From Populus alba (taxonomy: Eukaryota; Streptophyta; Magnoliopsida; Malpighiales; Salicaceae), in the NCBI RefSeq assembly GCF_005239225.2, contig NC_133302.1:17153357-17217356 (forward strand): 64,000 nucleotides of DNA, read 5' to 3'. A model generated the notes under the pieces. It was given only the letters and a program-made list of their open reading frames with translations. It had not been told where the DNA came from and did not search any database. Positions within the stretch are counted from its first letter, which is position 1; every line of letters begins with the position of its first letter. Of this stretch, positions 46,780 to 58,855 are shown piece after piece. The position numbers were made by a program, and so were the translations under genes.

Positions 46780-47830
46780 TTGATAGTGATAGTGCATAAA
46801 ATTTAAACTAAATAAATTTATTATTATTTTCAATCCCTCTGTAAAATGAATTAAACACTCACCCTGGCTTTAAAATAATTAATTAATCACTTGACCAAGG
46901 TTGACTATGCTTGATTGATTTTTTTCGTTGTAGAAGATATATATCCTCTTTTTTCTCATTAAGTTTTCCATCTTATCTTTTTTTTTCCCTCCAAAATGCC
47001 AGTAATGTGTAGACTTGTTGTCCAGTCGACGAAAGCAAAGATACAAATGCAGTGTGGGGTTATAAATAGAATCTGTGATAGCAAGAAGAAGCTATGACCG
47101 TGAATCTCTAAACATGGGAAAATTGGGGTCCCTGTCATCCAAATTGTGCACAAGCTTATCCATTTTTACGTTGAAAGATGCTAATGGTGCACCGGCCGGC
47201 ATGGGCACATGCGACTGCTTTGGACTTGAGGTTAATTTGAGAGGTACATGTGTTCTGGGGTAGCACGCAGTTGATTAGTTTCATGAACTTAGACTGCAAA
47301 AGAAGTCTTCGATCTTGTCTTATCCGTACAGTGACTGGCTTTTCTTTGTCACCTCTATGGGGCCTCTGCATATGACAATCTCACTGGGCATTATTTCCGG
47401 AGTATTATTTGCCAAGCTAAAGCTCAAGGATATATATACGTGGAGTTCAAATATGATTGGGTACTTTAGGGCACTGGAGCTTTTAACCAAAGGGCAAACA
47501 ATGGCCCCGGCACTCAGGATGTGATGAATGGCGGCTAACGTTTTTCTTTGATCAACGATGGATGCGTGCCATCTCTTGTTTGCAGACGGTTTTTATTGGG
47601 AAAAAAGATGGACAGATAAATTCCATCAAACTTTTATTTATTTGTTTATTTATTTTTATCGCGATCTCTTTTGCAACTTGCAATTTACTCTATTCTTGAA
47701 CTGTGTAACACACTAATTTTTTCTCAAGAGCTACAGACAAACATTATTCTCGTAATAAATGAGAATGATGTCCTGCTTTGGTAGCTAGCAAGTGCTCTTT
47801 CACAAACGACAATCCTTGCTTACAATCCTT
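46775..47830. other. Intergenic, apparently single-copy in the window
   Basis: I recognise no gene. This is one of the few stretches without matches elsewhere in the window, except the phrase GTCATCCAAATTGTGCACAAGCTTA (47136-47160), which recurs near 48105. Short open frames of 60-70 codons overlap on both strands. Confidence 0.4.
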
Positions 47831-48700
47831 ATCTTCCCATCCCTCGTGTATACTATGAATGGATAAAGGTCTCTGCAATGTCAAGTCTTCTCACTTTTGC
47901 TTTTTCACTAAATTGTCGTGCTTGACAAGCAGGCAGAAAAGTGAAATAGATAAACTATTTCCAACGGGAGATGACATAGTAAAATAGTAACTAAAGTGAA
48001 ATAGATAAAATTTATTTAAAACAAATCAAAATTTACTGATATACCTACCAACTTGAGTTGCAGTATGACCTGAAAAGTGTGGGATTTGGATGCCTGTAAT
48101 AGATGTCATCCAAATTGTGCACAAGCTTAACCATCAAATATTTCTTCAAAAGTTAGAAAGAAAGCAGCTGCCACACTGAAATTACGTGTAAGAATCCACG
48201 AAGTTCCTACTGCACTTCCTTGAGGTTTAATTTTTATCATGAAACACGAGCAGCAGCAAGCGTATACGCATCTCTGGTCTTCGTTGAGTTTGTTTTCACA
48301 CCTGTGAAAGCTTTAGATGGTCAGGCAGAAAAGTGAATAAAGGGTGACAAAAAGCTTTAGATGGTCAGGGTCAAGAATTATCTCAACTTTCTTTCCCCTT
48401 TCCATATCATAGTTTGCGACATTAACTGGAAAGTCCTACCTTCACATGCACACTGCCTCTAATGTGTATACTATGAATGGATAAAGGTCTCTACAATGTC
48501 AAGTCTTCTCACTTTTGACAAGCAGGCAGAAAAGTGAATAAAGGGTGATAAAAAGCAAAGAATTCTATGAAAGAAACTTTAATCTCGAAAGTTTTTTCTA
48601 ACAATTTGATCACTTCAACGTATTCAATGGAAGATATCGTAATTGACGTGAAAGGGTTTAATTTGTACCCGTAACAACCACGGCACAAGTCAAACAAGTA
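47830..48700. repeat. Mosaic of dispersed flank blocks
   Basis: These are fragments also found at 8.1-8.6 kb and 11.1-11.4 kb, in partly repeated order: a GGATAAAGGTCTCTNCAATGTCAAGTC piece at about 47859 and 48478, an ACACGAGCAGCAGCAAG piece at 48244, and partial block P at 48565-48650. Confidence 0.65.
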
Positions 48701-48703
48701 TGA

Positions 48704-48868
48704 TTTAATTTGTATCATGAAACACGAGCAGCAGCAAGCATATACGCATAGGCATAGAGGGTTTAATTTGTATCATGAAACACGAGCAGCAGCAAGCATA
48801 TACGCATAGGCATAGAGGGTTTAATTTGTATCATGAAACACGAGCAGCAGCAAGCATATACGCATCTC
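48704..48868. repeat. 58-bp tandem repeat, nearly three copies
   Basis: Units start with TTTAATTTGTATCATGAAAC at 48704, 48762 and 48820. The first two are complete; the third continues as the ancestral sequence (CGCATCTCTGGTCTTCG) known from 11190 and 48230. Confidence 0.92.
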
Positions 48869-49019
48869 TGGTCTTCGTTGAGTTTGCTTTCACACTTGTA
48901 ATTTCCAGTTCATCAATAATTTCTTCTCCCTTTCCATATTTTCCACTGAAAAGATAATGGAAAAGTGTATGTGAGAGAGACTCGCCAAATTAATTTCCAT
49001 AATTGACTTGCACCGTGTT

Positions 49020-49388
49020 AAATATTCAACACCTGTTTTTTAATTTTTTTTCTTCTCTATTTAATTTTTCCCCCAAATTTTAAATTTTCACCCCAGTTAT
49101 TGATTTGAATTTTATTCACCCCAATTATTGGACGGTTATTGTTATTGTTATTTTTTTAAAATTAGTAGTTATTTTAGTTTATAAAAAAATCCAAACCATT
49201 ATTTTGAAAATTAATAGTTTGAATTTTCTTAATACTAATCATCATGTTATTTGTAATTTGAAATTAAATTTAGTTATAAGATCCAACTCTAGAGAGTGGA
49301 TTCTAGAGTTAATCAAGGCAACATAAATTTTGATTTTTTTTAAAAAAACTTCAAAACATTATTATTTAGATAAAAAATAAAAACTTTG
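49020..49388. other. AT-rich, no gene recognised
   Basis: Low-complexity AT-rich DNA with no recognised family. Confidence 0.4.
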
Positions 49389-50069
49389 AATACATTGAAT
49401 GGTATTATTGAAGCTTCAATCCTCTCATCATGATTTTGTTTTATATTATTTTATTTATTTTTCTACTTTTATTCAATGTATTGTTTTTTTTAAAAAAAAT
49501 ACATTGAATGGTATTATTGAAGCTTCAATCCTCTCATCATGGTTGCATGGTAAGCCTTTATTGATAGTCTGTCTCCTTGTACTAGGAATGAGGGCAATTA
49601 TCTACAAGATTCCACAATGAAAGGTTTCTTTGGGTTTGAATTTTCTAATGAAATGATGGAAAATTCATTTCATTAGAAAATTCAACATCAAGTTGGAAAT
49701 TCATTGGTTGGTAGAGTGGGTCTTGTTGCTACCTTCTTACAATAGATTATTTTGCCTACTGAAGCTCTTGTTTTTTTTTTTTTTTTTTTTTTTTAATAAT
49801 TGTTCTTTTAATTGTTTCAGCGATAACTTAAAATTTCATTCCATAGTGCATTGATCTTCAATTTAAAATCAAAATATTCTCAAACCGTTCATGCAAAGAA
49901 AAACAAATTCTAACGCATAAAACATAATTTGAAAGAAAAAAAGTTTGATGATAAAATTCATATTACAAAATATTATTGTTCTAGTTGATAATCAAATAGA
50001 AGTAGCTAGCTATACACTATGAGAAGAGATCTCCCAAACTTACTGTGCAAAATGCCTTAGGTAGTGGAG
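49389..50069 (-). pseudogene. Third RLK unit remnant (last 17 codons plus 3' flank)
   Basis: The flank matches 42490-42960. The coding end is at 50017-50069 on the minus strand, reading PKAFCTVSLGDLFS and a stop, nearly the same as the RLK 2 C-terminus. Similarity stops at GTGGAG, two bases before the LTR at 50072. The rest of the gene is gone. Within the flank, TACATTGAATGGTATTATTG and its following bases are present twice, 110 bp apart (49390 and 49500). Confidence 0.85.
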
Positions 50070-50071
50070 AT

Positions 50072-51857
50072 TGTCATAACCAAATTTTTGAACAAATAAT
50101 AAAAATTAAAAATAGTTGACAATGGGGTTAAGGCAACAAAATTTGAAGTTTGGGGATGTAATTAAAGATTTAATTAAGGGCCAAATTGAACAATCTGAAA
50201 ATTAAGAACTATTTTGTAAACAATGTTATAATTTAGGGATTTAATTGAAATTAATCCAAAAGGGAAAAATTAAAAGAATTAATTAAGGACCAAATTGAAC
50301 AATCCAGGAATTGAGGACTGTTTTGTAAATAGTGTACCAATTTAGAGATTTCATTGAAATTAATTGAAAGGGAAAAAATTAAAAGAAAATTTTAATTGCT
50401 TAGGGGTCCAATTGCTGAATTTTCAAAGTTCAAAGGTAAAAAAAAGAAATGTCCATTGCTCCTGAAACATTGTCGTTGCTGGTGGAATCCATTGATGCTG
50501 AAACATCGTCGTTGCTGGTGGAACAGCCGTGTTCATCTTCTCCATCCCGATTCAACAGGCTAAAAATCTACAACGGATTCGATCCAATCGTGGATCACGT
50601 CTCTTGCCCATGATCTCGCTCATGGAAGATAACAGTCCTGCAAAGGCAGGACTGGTTTGTGGCAATCTGTTGAGTCTCTATAAAAGGAGAAAAAAGGAAC
50701 CCAAAAACAGGGCCAAGAACATAAAAATAATAGAGAAAAAAAGAGCATAAATCAAAGAGCAGAAAATAAATACACAAAGAGAAGGAGAGAACAAGAGGGC
50801 AGCACACACACACAGTGACGAGAATTATCTTTGAAACTGTTTTTGTCCTTGCAAACAAAGGAAAGACCAGTATTCATTCAAAGAACATCACAGTAAACCG
50901 GCATCTTCATTATTGTTTCCTTCTTCATCTCAGGAGCTGCGGGAAAACTAAAGTATACGGGCACATAATCAAAAGGAAACAAAGGAAAGCAGAAGAAGGA
51001 GCAGAGTAGAGGAGGTAGTCGGCCAGCCAGAGCTTCTCCATCGTTTCCATTGCCTCGTAGACCAGGTAAGCAAGCTCTCCTTTTCAATTAAACATCTTTT
51101 ACACTAGGCAAGTGAATTTTAATTCACTTGCACAGTGCAACAACACGCGTGCATTAGCGCACGCGTGTTGCTCAGCCCAACCCAAAAAAAATAAAAAATA
51201 AAAAAATAAAAAAACAAAAAAATAAAAAAGATAGAAAAAAATAAAAAAATAAAAAAATAAAAAATGTGTATGCATGAATAAAAATAATGTAAATTTATTG
51301 GTTTATTCACTAACGCCAGAGTTAGGAATAAAAATTTGGTTTAAATTTATATTATTTTTATTCGTTGTATTTTATTTTATTTAGCTAGAAAAATAAAAAA
51401 AAATATGTGCATGCGTAAAAATAAATTTATTGTTATTTATTTATTCACTGACACTAGAGTCAGGAATAAAAAAATATTGATCTAATTTATTTTATAGCTA
51501 CGTAATATTTACCAATGCCATAGTTGGAAATATTCGTAGTTGAATATTCATTGGCACCAGAGTCAAGAATATTATAAGCAAATTATCATAGCATAAACTA
51601 ATAAACATTTAGCAATTTTAGACGAAACTAGCAATGCAGCCTGCCTCAGGTAGGACGTTTAAGGGGTGATAATATCTTTCCTTTTACGTAATCAGTCCCA
51701 AACCATAGAATCTCTGTTGACTAGTTAGGGTTCCTAGTGACCATAATACTAGGTGGCGACTCCTTAAACAAGACCTTTCCCCCTAAAAGAACAGGATGCT
51801 AGAAATCCATTCTTTCCATGAATAATTTTTAAGGCCATCGTGATGTCGGGTGCGACA
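50072..51857 (+). mobile_element. 5' LTR of Tat/Ogre-like Gypsy element
   Basis: The LTR starts TGTCATAACC and ends GTGCGACA. It is followed after a few bases by TGACAACTCCATTGGGGACT (51861-51880), the form of primer site I know from Tat/Ogre elements. A TATA box TATAAAAGG lies at about 50680. CCAGGTAAGC is at about 51062-51071. Two perfect hairpins follow: 51108-51131 (11-bp arms, 2-nt loop) and 51141-51170 (12-bp arms, 6-nt loop). A 36-bp tandem repeat lies at 50453-50524. Confidence 0.85.
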
Positions 51858-52435
51858 AAATGACAACTCCATTGGGGACTAATGGACTAAGCTTTGCCTT
51901 TTGTTTGTCAATTGCTATAATGTTTGTTACATTGTGTTTATTTGTTTATTTTTCCTGCATTTTACTGCTTTAGCATGCATCCTTGTTTATATTGCCATGC
52001 ATCATGTTAAAAGCACACACCTTACAACCTAGGATAAGTGGGGGAGTAACGGTACCCCAATGACTTTAGCCTGGGTAAGACTTGTGAAACCATCCAACTC
52101 TCGCTTGATTGTTTACTTGGAAGTGGTTGATATGCCAAACTGATATTACTTAGGGCCTCTGTCTTCACACTACTTGTAAGCCTCATATCGACCTTTTCAA
52201 GGATGATCACTGAGCATGCGAGAGACCCTTTTAAACTAGATAATAACCAACCTTTGATGCATTCAACGGTTAGGATCTTCCTATTAGGCTGTCATCCAGT
52301 GAAGGGCGTGTTCGTATTTCATATGCATTTTTAATTAATCAACATTTTTGCATAAATTGCATGATCTACATTTACAGGTTGAAATATAGGCTCCCCATTA
52401 AAACCTACCTATAACAATCATCTGAGAAAAAACAA

Positions 52436-53446
52436 ATGGAAAACGAAGAAAGAGTCTAGTTAGAAGCCCAACACCAAAAAGAGATGGATAATCTTAAAGA
52501 AGAAGTTGTAAGGCTTACTAGTCTACTCCAACAGGCCCGGAGAGACAAATCCAGAAAAGCAACACATATAGCTCAGTCTGAACCTATGCTTGTAAATCCC
52601 TTCACCCCACAGAATCTGGGGGCAAATGGTTTGTCATTTGATTTTTAACAAGCCATGCATTTCCAACCAACGTACCCTATGAGAACGCCGTTAACCATTG
52701 TATCTATAGAGAATGAATCTCAAAAGGGCAAGATGGTAAAAGAATATGATCTGAACAAATTCATTGCCCTAGAGCAAAGGATGAGGGCATTTGAGGAAAT
52801 TCACCTATATGATCTTATAAAGGCTGCTGAGATGTGTTTGGTGCCCAACGTTGTCATTCCCAAAAATTTTAGAGTGCCAGAATTTGTTAAGTATACGGGA
52901 ACTCAATGCCCTTTAACTCATCTCAAAACATACTGCAACAAAATGGCTGATGTGGTTGATGATGCGAAACTGCTAATTCATTTCTTTCAAGACAGCTTAA
53001 GTGATGTTTCCCTCACTTGGTATATGCGGTTGGACAATACCAAGGTTAAAAAATAGAAGGATTTAGTTGATGTCTTCATGAGGCAATATAAGTTCAATAT
53101 AGACGTGGGCCCTGATCGGTTAAGCTTGCAAGCTATGGAGAAGGACAACAAGGAGTCCATAAGGGAATACGCCCGAAGATGGAGTGAGGTAGCTGCACAA
53201 GTCAACCCTCCTTTGTTGGAAAAAGAGATGATCAATTTATTTTCCAACACCTTTAAAGCTCCGTACTTTGAATACTTGGTTAGAAGCTTTGCACAACATT
53301 TCACTAACCTGGTTGTTATAGCTAAGAGGATTAAACAAGCCATTAGGTTAGGTAAGATTGCTAACTCGACTGAGAAGAACAGTTTCACTGAAAAAGGAAA
53401 GGACACTGAAGGTGGTTGCCAAGTCACTTATCGTTCTTATAGTTAA
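52436..53446 (+). pseudogene. Gypsy (Tat/Ogre-like) gag, with stops
   Basis: One frame can be followed from an ATG at 52436 to 53446. It has a coiled-coil-like N-terminus and then a Retrotrans_gag-like core with LVPNVVIPKNFRVPEF, HLKTYCNKM, LIHFFQDSL, EYARRWSEVAAQV. Gag would form the virus-like particle core. Three in-frame stops interrupt it: 52457-52459 (TAG), 52646-52648 (TAA) and 53054-53056 (TAG). No protease, reverse transcriptase or integrase follows. Confidence 0.82.
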
Positions 53447-54590
53447 TTGTTTCACACCGACTCCCAGAAATCAACTATCTTGAAGATAAAGCTATGGTGA
53501 TATTAGGTCGAGAATGATCTACATATGACTTCAATTGACTATTTAAAGATGCCTTTGTCAAGGAGAATGAATGATTGAAAGATTCCAGAAATTCCAATCA
53601 ATGATCGCTAAATGTTTAGCCCCTCTATGTGTTATCATGCCAGTGTTCATAGCCCAAGATGTTGGCATAAGTTCTTTGTTGATTAAACTTCTTTTCCAAA
53701 GTTTCAATGAAATAATGAGCTTGTCATTCAATCATGTTTATGACTAAGCATTATTTATTTTCTTGAGAGAGTTTTCTTATAAGAACTCACGAATACACCT
53801 TTGAAGCCTTGCATGATCTCATAGATTCAATTCATTACTTTTACCAAAATCAGTTTTTCTATTGGAGTTTTGAAAAGTTGATCTGGCATTTTGATTTCAA
53901 AAATAATTTGATGTTTATTCAAAAACGATATTTTTGACATTCTACTTGTAGAATGACAAGTGAATCAAGCAACTCCTTCATAAAGGTGACTAAGCTCTAA
54001 AAAGAAAAAGAAAAAAAAAAAGAAATGAATAAATACCCTTACCCTATGACTCTTGAATCACGTGTTTTTAAATGTATGAATAATGGTATGTAGTGAACTT
54101 GTTGCTCATAACTCATGAAATGCATCTTTGCAAAGACTAAAACATCACAGTATATGAGGTCAAAGTTATTTGCACTTGAAATGAAGAAATGTCATCTTTG
54201 GTATTCCTTTCACGTTCGAAAATAAGTACATCCCTTGCGATCCCTTTTTGAGTCTGAATAATTTTTTTTTCATAAAAAAAAAAATCCCAACTAGGATCAC
54301 ACCTCACATTGGGGGCAAGTGAAATTTCAACGATCAAGAAAGATGATAAAGCCGTAAGAAAGCCAAAAGGCAAAAGAGCCCAAGAAACTCAAATGCTTGG
54401 GGCATGTCCAAATCACAAGAAAAAGTGATAACCAAGATAAAATGAGTATACTCTAGCAAAGCAATGAAAAAAAAAAAAAAGAAAAAAAAAAGGCAAATCA
54501 AAGAAGAGCGGCAAAAGAAAATATGAATGACGTCAAAAGTTAAATTGTTGATAGTGATCCTCAGTCTTTGAAACCCTGAAACACTCTTTG
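53447..54590 (+). mobile_element. Gypsy post-gag/post-pol remnant without pol or 3' LTR
   Basis: After gag the text goes directly into non-coding sequence of the type found between pol and the 3' LTR in Tat/Ogre elements. That includes TTTCAATGAAATAATGAGC and CACATTGGGGGCAAGTG. The element then ends without a 3' LTR in SHPRH flank block P. The same final segment and junction are in cluster C (33435-33780). Confidence 0.6.
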
Positions 54591-54596
54591 AGCATT

Positions 54597-56189
54597 TGAA
54601 AGAAGCTTTAATCTCGAAAGTTCTTTCTAGCAATTTGATCACTAATTCAATGTATTCAATGGAAGGTATTGTAATTCACGTGAGTCACACTTGTGGGTGT
54701 ATCGCTATGTAATTTCCAGTTCATCAATAATTTCTTCTCCCTTTCCATCTTTTCCACTGAAAAGATAATGGAAAAGTGTATGTGAGAGAGACTCGCCAAA
54801 TTAAATTTCCATAATGGAGGGCCACCTTTGACGAAGAGACTGAGAAGACTATGGATCAGTACCCGTACAAACCACGGAACAAGTCAAACAAAGTATATTT
54901 TTAAGGGGTCCTTCAATGAGCCGAGCCTGGTCAAGTCCTTTCCAGTCCATTTTTCTGAAGTTCGATCGGATCTTGTACAGACTTAGATTGTTGTTGAGAG
55001 TAATTTGACGAGGGAAAGCTGGAGTTGATACGAATATCCTGTCTGCTGCAATGATAAAATTAAATTATTCTTAAAGTATTCTAAAATAATTAATTTGTTA
55101 TCATACATATTTTCTTCCCCTTTTCATTGTTATATCTGATTTTCTAATTTATAGCACTCTAAAAGAATGACATAACTTGAACTATATTTATGTGTTATTG
55201 GTTTGCCTAGTTATATTATTTTCATGTATGGACCCAATAAATTAATCACATTGTAACTTAGTCTCTTGTTGTATGTTTGTTCTATTTATTCATTGAGTTG
55301 TGAAAAACTCATCATTTTATCATTTCAATCTTTTCAAGATATATAGTATCTGTATTAGCTAATCCGATGCAAGTTATTAAGAGCAGGTTTTTGTATATAT
55401 GGACCTAATAAAATGATGTATGGACCTAATAAATTAATCACATTATTATTCTATTTATTCATTGAGTTGTGAAAAACAAATCATTTTATCATTTCAATCT
55501 TTTCAAGTTATTAAGAGTAGGTTTTTGTCTACACTCTAAGCTGATATACCCAACACTCTTTCATGCGGACTATAGATCAGTACTGGAACAGAAAAATGAA
55601 GTTCCTACCCATCCATTTTTCTGAAGTTCCTATCAATCCACGGGAACAGATTATAATTTTATTTTTATAAAAAAACATTTAAACTATTCTATCCTACCCT
55701 TCAAAAGTATCTTAAATAAAATGATGTAGTAATATAGAGTGATAGTAGATCATTAGGTCAGTGTTTTTTTTTTAGTTCTAATAAAATTATGTTTAGGTAC
55801 AAGATAGTGTCTTCACAGCACAGACATTCTAATATAGTTGTAATGAACATTATTGCGATGTGTTTCTATACAGATTGACGATCCAGTTCTTTGAACAAAA
55901 GTAGACAAAGAAAGATGGTGCAAAGATTGAATGGGGTGTCTAATATCTGCCATTGGAGACTAAGGAGAAGAGGACCTAGCTTTCCTTAGCTTTGTCCTGT
56001 TATTTTTGTTTAACCTACACAGCGAGTATACATACTGGTTAAATGAGCTGATCTACAACGAATTCCTCGTTAAATTACTCTCTGTAACTGACAGAGGGCT
56101 AAAAAATGGCATTCTTCATATATACACCAATAAAAAAAATAAAAATCATAGACGACTATGCAACCTCTGGTTAGACAATCTATGACGGA
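54597..56189. repeat. SHPRH downstream flank, copy D, left part
   Basis: Blocks P, Q, AT-rich and S follow in the same order and with near identity to 33783-35420. Block S is interrupted at CCGGG by the Copia element and resumes at 61542. Confidence 0.85.
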
Positions 56190-56194
56190 CCGGG

Positions 56195-56453
56195 TGTTAG
56201 AGTATATTAAAGCATTGCTTAAGATCGTGACACTTGTCACGATCTCAATATAATAGATAGTTAGTTATATAACAATAGTTTGTTAAGTCTGTTATCAACA
56301 GATATATAAACACTCAGCTATCATGTTGTATTCGGGATTATGAAATAAGAACTCTTATGAACAATATACTCCTCTGCTTTTCTCTCTTCTCTCTGTTATT
56401 CTTTCTTTCTTCCTTTTTACAGAATTATATTAATCAATTGATACAGATTAACA
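56195..56453 (+). repeat. 5' LTR of Copia element
   Basis: TGTTAGAG...TTAACA. A TATA box TATATAAA is at 56303-56310. Upstream, 56222-56245 is a perfect inverted repeat (AGATCGTGACA, 2-nt loop). It differs from the 3' LTR at two sites (CTCAGCTATC against CTCAACTATC; TGCTTTTC against TGCTCTTC). Confidence 0.95.
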
Positions 56454-56465
56454 TGGTATCAGAGC
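56454..56465 (+). other. Primer binding site, initiator tRNA-Met
   Basis: TGGTATCAGAGC directly follows the 5' LTR and is complementary to the 3' end of initiator methionine tRNA, the usual Copia primer. Confidence 0.92.
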
Positions 56466-56698
56466 TAGTTATTGCTCACGCATGAAAATTTCTTGATCCT
56501 TTTGTTGCTTCCGCATTTTTCTGTTATTTTCTCTGCACTCACAGAGTGTTCTTCATATTTGGAGTACATATTGTTCTTGTACAACTCACAGAGTGTTTCA
56601 GTCATATTGCTCTGCTGTGATCTTCATCTTTCTTTCTACAACTTGCACAACAAGTGTTTGATATATTGTCTCATTCACGGATTAAACTTGAAATCCTA

Positions 56699-58855
56699 AT
56701 GGTGACTGCTTCGCAACTCCAGTTGCTCCAATCTCCAATTATAGCTCTCATTACCTCCATTCCTACATCAGTCAATGTCAAACTGGATGAATCAAATTAC
56801 CTTAATTGGAACTTCCAGATGCAACTTTTACTTGAAAGTAATGGAATTATGGGGTATGTTGATGGTTTGCTCCCCTGTCCACCTCAACATTGTTCAATCT
56901 CGGCTGAATCTGGTATCACCTCTTCTTCCTCTCAAACTGATGAATATATAGTATGGAAAATGCATGATAGAGCAATTATGCAATTGATTACTGCAACCTT
57001 ATCACCGATTGCTATGTCCTGTGCAATTGGTAGTACTAGCTCTAAAGAATTGTGGATTAGATTAAAGGAACAATTTTCCACTGTATCTAGGACTAGTATT
57101 TTTCAGATGAAATCCAATTTGCAAACCATTAAAAAAGGTTCAGATTCAGTTGCACAATATCTTCATCGGATTAAAGAGGCTAGGGACTACTTGTCTGCTG
57201 CTGGGGTAAATTTTGCAGATGAAGACATTGTGATTCTTGCCTTGAATGGCTTACCTGCTGAGTATAATACCTTTAGATGTGTTATAAGGGGAAGGGAAAG
57301 TGTGATCTCGTTGAAAGACTTTCGCTCACAATTGCTTGCAGAGGAAATAATCATTGACACTTCAGTTAATTCACCGTTTCTGTCAGCTATGGTTGCTAGT
57401 ACCGGTGATACATACACACAAGGGAGTTTCTCTCCAAATCATGGGCAATCTCAGGTGCACACTAGACAGTTTCAGTCATATAATGGAAACAGGAACAAGA
57501 GTAAAGGTCGATTTCCTCAGGGCTCTCGATTCTTTGGTCCTAAACCAGGTTTTTCCTCCATGGCACCTGTGCTTCCCAACTCAAATTCTGGAGTTCTTGG
57601 TCAATCCCCTGCTCAGCCATTTCGACATCCTTCTGCACTCATGGTTCCAATTTGTCAGCTATGCAACTCTGAGGGACATACTGCTCCTTTCTGTAGGGCT
57701 TCTCCTCCTAAGAGAACCAGATGCAATATTTGTGGTAGAAGCAATCATACCTCCTGGTATTGCTTCTACAATGATAAGGGTCCAAACTACATGGCTTCAT
57801 ATTCCCCACAGTCATCTTTTTCTATGCAACCCCAACCTCTGCAGTATACTCCATATCAGGCTTCCCCTTCACAGAGCAGGGAAGTCCAACAATCTCCAAT
57901 GCAAGCTATGCAGCAATATACTCCATATCAGGCTTCATCTTCACAGAACAGGGAAGTCCAGCAATCTCCAATGCAAGCTATGCACACAGTGATTCACTCT
58001 GCCTCTCTATCATCCTGTTCTTCAGGATCTTCTCAGGTGTGGCTCACCGATTCTGGTGCCACGAATCATATGACGGCTGATTTGGCTAATCTATCATTGG
58101 CCTCCCCATATCCATCCACTGAAACAATTCATACTGCTAATGGTGAAGGTTTGACCGTATCCCACATTGGTCATTCTACTCTTCATTCATCAATTTCTCC
58201 AATCAAATTGCATTCTGTACTTTGTGTTCCTCAAATTACTCAGAATCTGTTATCAGTACATCGTCTTTGTCTTGATAATAACTGTCGGCTCATCTTTGAT
58301 GCTCTTTGTTTTTGGATTCAGGACAAAGCCACAGGGAGGATCCTGTACAAAGGGTTATGCAGTAATGGATTGTATCCTATCCACTCTTCCTCACCTTCAA
58401 CCTCACAACAGCCCTATCAAGCTACGGCTTATCTTGGTCAACTTGTTCAGTCCATCTTGTGGCATCATAGGTTAGGTCATCCTACAAATCATATTGTTTC
58501 CTTGATGTTAAATAAAGCTCACATGCCTGTTTCTAAAATACCTACACCCCTCATGTGTCATCCATGTCTTGAAGGGAAGTTTAGTAAACTACCTTTTCCA
58601 CAACATGTCAATAAGTCTGTAACTCCATTTGACACTATTCATACTGATTTGTGGGGTCCTGCACCATCTATATCGGTTGATGGTTATAGATATTACACTA
58701 TCTTTGTTGATGAATGTACCAGATATTGCTGGATTTTCCCTTTAGTCAATAAATCTGATTTGTTTTCTACCTTTGTTGTTTTTTATTCCTTTGTTTCTAC
58801 TCAATTTGCATCTACCATTAAGACTCTTCAAACTGATGGGGGGGGGGGGGGGTGA
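56699..58855 (+). pseudogene. Copia gag-protease-integrase part of polyprotein
   Basis: It starts at ATG 56699 (MVTASQLQLLQ). Gag has NYLNWNFQM and two CCHC zinc knuckles (about 57650-57765: CQLCNSEGHTAPFC and CNICGRSNHTSWYC). A 72-bp tandem repeat of 24 codons (YTPYQASPSQ..) follows from 57845. The protease motif DSGATNH is at about 58048. The integrase zinc-binding part (HHRLGHP...CHPC) and core start (HTDLWGP) follow. The frame ends in a run of 15 G (58838-58852), one base away from the length that would keep the frame. A homopolymer sequencing error is possible. Confidence 0.9.

Noticed and set aside
47075..47524. Several 60-72 codon frames on both strands upstream of RLK 2
   Set aside because: No recognised motif and no splice-supported extension; judged to be chance frames in single-copy DNA.
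48704..48868. CRISPR-like array
   Set aside because: The repeats are directly abutting 58-bp units without spacers in a plant genome; it is a minisatellite.
57354..57992. 212-codon plus-strand frame in the Copia element
   Set aside because: It overlaps the gag frame in another phase; the gag frame has the zinc knuckles and is the real one.
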